DNA of 64,000 nt from Isoetes taiwanensis (taxonomy: Eukaryota > Streptophyta > Lycopodiopsida > Isoetales > Isoetaceae): assembly GCA_021234155.1 (NCBI GenBank), contig JAJEKV010000032.1:10608099-10672098 (forward strand), in the 5' to 3' direction. Made by a program: the position numbers and the translations under genes. Positions 58,194 to 64,000 of the stretch are shown piece by piece. Position 1 is the stretch's first letter; the number at the start of each line of letters is the position of its first letter. The notes below the pieces were generated by a model. The model had not been told where the DNA came from. It worked only from the letters and a program-made list of their open reading frames with translations, and searched no databases.

Positions 58194-61100
58194 GTGCATC
58201 GATCAAACTCAGAGGAAATGGGAAGGATCGAAAAGTTATCACACTCCAACGAGTTCTATTGGTTCATAAAAGTTCGGGGGAAGCTCTCAGCAAAAGGGCT
58301 ATGGCACATCGTGTCTGGTGATGAACCACGACCAAAGGTACCATCTCCCACTGCCGTCTCAGTCTCAAAAGGAACCGCTAAGGCTGAAGACAAGGTTGAA
58401 GCATTAGACAGGGAGAATGATGCCGAAAGGCAAGCTCTGCTCAAGTGGTTGCAGAAAGACTGGGAAGCAAGGAGCCGCATGATGCGGTACCTTGATGACA
58501 CAATGATTGCTCAGGTAGAATCAGCGGAAAGTGCTAAGGTTGCCTGGGATCAGCTGGTTGCAATCTACAAGAGAAAACATTTTTCTCAGCAAGCTAACTT
58601 GTACGCAACTATTTTTACTGCCAAGTTAAAGGAGTATGCATCGGCCAGAGGAGTATATCTCCAAGATCAAAAGCAAAAGACTCCAACCTGAAGGGGATGG
58701 AAAAGGGCATTGAAGATGATCTAATTGTGGGTGCATTGTTACTAGGCTTACCTTCAAGCTATAACAATGTGAAGAACGTAATAGGCTCATCTGAGCACGT
58801 CCAACTTGAATGGGCGTGCAAGCCAGATCCTTATGGAAGAGATGAACCAAGCTGTGGGGCAAAAAGCATCCTCACCAAAGAAGGGCAAGTCGTTAAGCAC
58901 TGGCGAATCAAGGAAATGAAACAAGAAAATGTTTCAACCGCAATAAGATTGGTCATATTGCAAAGGACCGTGGAGAACCGGAGAACGATAGGAGAAAGAA
59001 AAAGCAAAGGATATTAGAGAAAGAAGAACCAAAGAAAAAGAAAAAGGAGGCTCAGGGGCACAGAGCATCTCGGGAGAGTGAAGATAGTAGTGAATCTGAA
59101 AAATCAGAATACTCCTCAAGCAGTGGATCCCTGGTTTCTGTTGCACATGCTTTTGTTGCCGCAGAAGAATTTGGAACCATAAGAAGGAACAAAGTGGATA
59201 TGGCTGCCATGGCAATTCTGAAGGCACTAGTTGCTTGTATTATTTGGATTCACCCGGCGTCATGACCGCGGATCGGGTGCACAATGCCGGACAAACTAAT
59301 GCTTCCATTTAATCCGGATCCATGGGATGTGCTTCATCATGGACTGATTGCACAAATCTCGCAAGGCACTTGGTACCTTGACTCTGGCGCAAGCGACCAC
59401 ATGACTGGTAAAAAGGATGCCTTTGTTTTCCTGGAAGAAAGTTTCAATAACAGGAAAGTTAAGATTGGGAAAGGGAGACTAAAAATTGGAGGCAAAGGTC
59501 TAGTAACCCTTGAATTGCCCACAGGGAACATCCGTCTTAAAGAGACATTATATGTCCCTGATTTAGAAGTTAACTTGCTTTCCATCTCAAAAATGGATGA
59601 TGCAGGACTATATGTCACTTTTGGTGGGCGCAAATGCCTGATCAGAGATCAACACCACACCATTCTTGCTCAAGGAGAACGAGAAGGCAAGCTTTATAAG
59701 CTTAGTTGGTGTAAAAGCAGGGAGCACACCGACCCTTAATGCGACCAAAGATCGACCCCAATCAAATATGGCATGAGAGGCTTGGCCATGCTAATTTTCA
59801 GCTGCTTAAGCAAATGAAAGACCAAAACTTTGTTCTGAGACCTGCCCAAAATAAAGTCTCCAGATGGCATTTGTGAAGGCTGTGCTTTGGGAAAGCTTAG
59901 TAGAAAAGCCTACAAAAAAAAAACAGGTTAATCGAGCATTCAATGCTCTTGATCTGGTGCATATGGACGTTTGGGGCCCATCTCGAGTAAGATCCATTGG
60001 AGGTTCCAGGTATTTCTTACTTATCATCGATGATTTCACTAGGAAGAATTGGATCTATTTCATGCACAAGAAAAATGAAGTCTTTGGTCATTTTAAAGTT
60101 TGGAAAGCTCTGGCAGAAAAGTTCAAAGAAAGAAAGGTGAAATGTATCAGAACTGACCAAGGGGGAGAATTCATAAATGGTGAATTTGGAGAGTTCCTTG
60201 CAGGAGAAGGCATCCATCATGAAACTTCGGTGGCCCATGAACATCAGCAAAACGGTGTTGTCGAGCGGAAAAATCGCACTGTTCTGGAGTGTGCTCGCTC
60301 CATGATTCTCTCTAAAGGTATTTCGTATAAGTTCTGGGCTGAAGCAGCTAGTACCGCAGTCTTTCTTATTAATCGAGTTCCCACCAAAGCTGTTTCTGAT
60401 TGTGTACCTGAGGAAGCATGGTCTGGCTTCAAGCCTTCAGTAGATGGTCTTAAGATTTTTGGGTGCACTGCCTATGCACATCTCTCAAAAGCTGAAAGGA
60501 AACAAGGTAAGCTTTCTGCTAGATCTATCCCTTGTATGTTCGTAGGTTACAGTGACACTGTCAAAGCCTACAAGCTGTATGTTCCTCTCACAAATAAGAT
60601 GATCATCGGCAGTTAGTGTTAACGAAACCGATTTCGGTATTGGCTCCAAAGTGGCCATCCTTTGGTCTTGGATCCCTCTCTCCCCGCTCATCTTGAAGGA
60701 GAAACTTGACTTCGGATTCGATCCGGATGAAGTCCTTCTTTGCCGACATTCCCATGGACGAAGCTGATCTCCCCTCTGAACCTGAATCATAGCCTGACGT
60801 TGAACCAGTCGAGCATGCACCAAGAAGGTCTCACAGGGCTCCCAAGCTTACGGATCGAATGTTGTCCTATCTTGAGAGTAAAAGCCTAAAAGTTCCTCTT
60901 ATATTGCATTCCACAGTCTTTGCCCAAATAGGAAGAACCTCAGACCTTTCATGACGCTCTTACTAGTCCAGAGCATCCTTCTTGGAAGCAAGCCATGGAC
61001 GAGGAGTTTAATTCCTTACTTGAGAATCACACGTGGACCTTGTGTGACCTGCCCGCAGGGAGAAGAGCCATATCCAGCAAGTGGGTATACAAACTCAAGT

Positions 61101-62490
61101 ATGGCCGAACACAATCGGTGTCTCGTTACAAAGCAAGACTAGTTGCCCGAGGTTGCTCACAAAAGGCTGGAATTGACTATAGTGAGACTTTTGCCCCCTG
61201 TGGCGGGTGCTCACATCTCAGGCGCATTGTACTTGCCTTGGCTGCGAGCCCACGGACCTTGATTTGCAGCAAATGGATGTGAAGTCTGCATTTCTGCATG
61301 GCAAGCTTGATGATGAAGTGTACATGAAGCAACCACCAGGCTATCAGGTATCAGGCAAAGAAGAACAGGTCTGTAAACTTAACCGAGCCATCTATGGGCT
61401 CAAAGCGGTCCCTCGCACTCGTGGTACAAAACTATTCATGCATTCTTCACCTCTCACGGTTTTAGTAGGAGCAATGCAGATTGGAATGTATATGTTAAGA
61501 GGCATGGCATCGACCTTCTTCTTATTGTCCTCTATGTAGATGACCTTATCTTAGCATCCAATCGCCAGTCTTTGATGCAAACAAATGAAGGCAAGTCTTG
61601 CTCAAAAGTTCCACATGACGGATCTTGGTGAGCTGAAATACTTTTTAGGGATGCAAGTTCTCCGTGATGCAGGTGCTCACACCATTACTCTTCATCGATC
61701 TAAGGGTATTGCTTCTCTTCTTCAAAAATGCAAGATGGACTCATGTCGGGAGGTAGGCACTCCGTCTATTAATTGCTCCTTGACATTTGAATCTCCTTCT
61801 AAAAAAAAGCACCATAGATGCTTTGGATGTGCCCCTACGAAGCATAGTCGGTTCACTCATGCATTTTATGGTTTGCACCCGCCCTGACATCGCCGAGAGT
61901 GTCATAACTGTCAGCCAATTCATGGAAAGTCCTGGTCCTTCACACTGGCAGGCTGTGAAACGCATCCTTAGGTATCTCAAAGCCACTCCTCATGTCGGGA
62001 TTTGCTACCAAGGTTCACATCCTACCAAGCTTCTTTTATCCGGTCATGTTGATGCCGATCATCTTTGGAGAGAGGCGCTACCCATAAAATCTCGCATGGC
62101 GGCTTACGCTTTTCGGTGCAAAGGGGAGTTGTCGGTTAGTGCGACAAAAAGCGAAGGCTCTGGCCAGTTAGTACATGTGAATCCGAGTATATGGCAATTT
62201 GTGCAGCTGTTAAAGAAGCCATTTGGCTCAGAAGACTTCTGAAAGAAATAGGTGCAGAACAGGCAGGGCCAACTCTGATCCTGAATGATAATAAGGCAGC
62301 AGTGAGCCTAGTAAAGAACCCCAACAACTTTACTAAGGCAAAACATATCGAGACCCAGTTCCATTTCAGCAGAGAAAAAGTAGATGAAGGGAAGGTGGAC
62401 ATCCAAAGCATCTCAGCACACATCTTATGACAGCAGATGTGTTCACTAAACCACTCGAAGAAAAGGTTTCATGAATGTATTGAAGAGTGG
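58194..62490 (+). pseudogene. Copia-2 gag-pol polyprotein, multiply frameshifted
   Basis: Gag frame at 58194-58691 ends in a stop and resumes at 58697. The zinc knuckle at about 58930-58971 reads CFNRNKIGHIAKDR, with two of the Cys ligands replaced by Arg. Protease: YLDSGASDHMTG (about 59370). GAG-pre-integrase: WHERLGHANF. Integrase (59864-60616): D in HMDVWGP, D in RTDQGGEF, E in VVERKNR. Reverse transcriptase pieces: SKWVYKLKYG, YKARLVARGCSQKAGIDYSE, QMDVKSAFLHGKLDDEVYMK, then LYVDDLILAS in another frame (about 61530). RNase H: AICAAVKEAIWLRRLLKEIG and NDNKAAVSLVKNP. At least eight frame changes or stops prevent a functional product. Confidence 0.9.
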
Positions 62491-62660
62491 GGATGATTCG
62501 GTTTGAAGCGATCCACGTTTCATGAAGGCTATGTTTAAGTTGAAGCATTTAGAGTAGTTTCTTTCAAAAGCATTGTTTAAGTTCAGTCTTTTGTACTTAG
62601 CATATGCTGTTGAATTCCTTTTGTCTGCAGAGATGTAACATTGTAGACAAAGTCATACTT

Positions 62661-62669
62661 GAGGGGGAG
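62661..62669 (+). other. Copia-2 polypurine tract
   Basis: gagggggag immediately upstream of the 3' LTR. Confidence 0.88.
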
Positions 62670-62912
62670 TGTTGGTTATATTGTATTAACCATTGACAAG
62701 AATGACGTTTGTCTTTTACTGTGGTAACAGTTTGGTGGACACTAGGTTTTACACAGGGTTTTTAGTTCCATAGATTTAGGGACTTCCATTGAGTGCTCCT
62801 GAATTTAGGCATGACGGTGAGGCTGCTATTTGTAGCACCGCCACAGATGTATAAGATCAGAATTATTCTCAATGAAAGAAGCTTTTTCGTGTTCAGTTTC
62901 TGTTTATCATTA
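62670..62912 (+). repeat. Copia-2 3' LTR
   Basis: 243 bp, matching the 5' LTR base for base by eye, followed by the target duplication ttgct. Confidence 0.92.
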
Positions 62913-63097
62913 TTGCTCCCTAAATTTTGATGTTTCCACCAAGAATGCCTGACTGACTCATGCAAGAATTCTGGTCTGTGATAACTTGCCTCATTTATAG
63001 CATCTACTACATATTGGCCAACAACACAAAGTTCGCAGCATTGAGGAGATTCAGTTCAAGAATACATTATGCAGCACATTCTACTCTCTCTCTCTCA

Positions 63098-63195
63098 GCT
63101 TGATTTCTGCACGAGAAATCCAAGATGCTATTCCAGCTTTATATGATATGTTGATGCCTCCTCCAACCACTGAATTCTTACAAGAAGATCAATGA
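63098..63195 (+). CDS. Putative terminal exon of an unidentified host gene
   Basis: A strong polypyrimidine tract and acceptor (ctctctctctcag, ending about 63099) is followed by a frame LISAREIQDAIPALYDMLMP, then PPPTTEFLQEDQ and a stop. Composition and the acceptor suggest a real last exon. The upstream exons may lie around 63010-63070 and left of Copia-2, but joins were not resolved. The family is not recognised. Confidence 0.4.
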
Positions 63196-63452
63196 TACAG
63201 CTATAATATTTCAATTTTAATCTGGCCTTCTTCAGATATCTACAGATTCCGGAATGTGTCATATCATACAAGCATTGCTGCTATAGAATGGTGACCCCCT
63301 TAGCTATCACTATATAGCACCTCCCTCGTCCCTGTTGCTTACAGTCTATAAAAAAAAAAAACACGAATGACTGCTTTAAGCACTGATGAATTGAAATGTA
63401 TAGATGCAAACTTTCTTCTGCACATTGATTACAGTTCCATGTTCCATCCTTA

Positions 63453-63875
63453 TCAATGCATGTCCAAGAACATATAACCGGACATGCTTAATTTTGCCAT
63501 GAGCTCCTCTACCATACCTCCAGAAGAAGCACATCATGTTAGATGCTATAATCAGCTATAACTAGATTAATCATGAGCGCTGCCATAGAAGAAATCCTAC
63601 TGCTGGATTTTTTTCAAAATCACCTCTTACTTGTTGGATTTGTCATCGCAGTTACTAGCTTTTGAATCGGCATGTGCTTATGGACGTCAGCTCCAGAAAC
63701 CCTAGTTTTGCAGGAAGCCCTTCTATCTTTGTTGGCCACTGGATCAGCCGTGCCGTTCATATCGCTATGAGCATCCCACTGATCTGCCGCTAAAAGACCT
63801 GATATCTCATCATTTTTCCGAGCCGATATAATTTTTTTCAGCAGAACAAACGGATTTAGAAAGGTTCCAGTGGTT
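63453..63875 (-). CDS. Last two exons of an unidentified minus-strand gene
   Basis: The exon at 63875-63631 starts after a ttgttgcag acceptor and stays open for 81 codons (TTGTFLNPFVLLKKIISARK; DEISGLLAADQWDAHSDMNG; KLVTAMTNPT). It ends at a GTAAGA donor in phase 1. The exon at 63517-63453 starts after ttctggag, keeps phase, and ends MVEELMAKLSMSGYMFLDMH plus stop. The phase agreement supports real splicing. The protein continues upstream beyond the window. I do not recognise the family. It converges with the plus-strand exon at 63098. Confidence 0.5.
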
Positions 63876-64000
63876 CTGCAACAATCCTTTTTTCAATTTT
63901 TCATCACTGAATAATTGAAAATATTTAAAATATATGTCATTCAAACCACTTAAAAATACATGTTATTCAAACCATTGGCCATGGCCGGGGGGTTGAACCC

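Larger units (their letters stand above)
57919..62912 (+). mobile_element. Ty1/Copia LTR retrotransposon with identical LTRs
   Basis: The 4994-bp element has two 243-bp LTRs (57919-58161 and 62670-62912) with no difference that I can see by eye. It is flanked by the 5-bp target duplication ttgct (57914-57918 and 62913-62917). The LTR runs TGTTGG...ATCATTA, so the 3' terminus is TA rather than CA. The primer binding site and polypurine tract abut the LTRs. The insertion must be very recent, yet the coding region is badly broken. Confidence 0.93.

Overview
The window reads as nuclear DNA of a land plant. It is AT-rich, has spliced genes with short GT-AG introns, plant-type Copia, LINE, MULE, CACTA and PIF/Harbinger elements, and a cinnamoyl-CoA-reductase-like gene. 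The mix would suit a seedless plant such as a fern, lycophyte or bryophyte, but the sequence alone does not settle this. Most of the window is transposon debris. Few genes look whole.

Layout. 0-1 kb: PIF/Harbinger transposase running off the left edge. 3.5-3.9 kb: LTR remnant with a primer binding site. 4.5-5.3 kb: a complete two-exon dCTP pyrophosphatase gene on the minus strand. 5.5-11.6 kb: repeats and noncoding DNA. 11.6-18.8 kb: a LINE reverse transcriptase gene split by a nested Copia element (12086-17320) with near-identical LTRs and a 5-bp target duplication. 21.1-25.6 kb: a multi-exon gene joining a RING-like zinc finger to an FCP1/HAD-type phosphatase domain. 27.5-35.3 kb: a scrambled block in which a MULE transposase, a CACTA transposase and a poorly known transposase-like gene are each cut into pieces that complement one another across breakpoints. 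Two nested inversions would explain it. 40-41 kb and 46.5 kb: more copies of the same transposase-like family. 41.7-43.2 kb: a 5'-truncated CCR-like gene. 44-48.7 kb: a hairpin element, a Copia RT fragment, an isolated WD40 exon and LINE fragments. 52.7-53.8 kb: part of a queuine tRNA-ribosyltransferase accessory subunit gene (QTRT2-like). 56.4-57.1 kb: a dense TGTCA/TGCCA array beginning with a CACTA-type end. 57.9-62.9 kb: a second Copia element with identical LTRs but a shattered polyprotein. 63.1-63.9 kb: terminal exons of two convergent host genes.

The most interesting signals are (1) the reciprocal gene breaks that point to nested inversions at 27.9-35.0 kb, and (2) the transposase-like family with DFAENY, SDGAASQFK and HGKGEHDG motifs, present in fragments at five places. 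The host genes in the window show no evident shared pathway.
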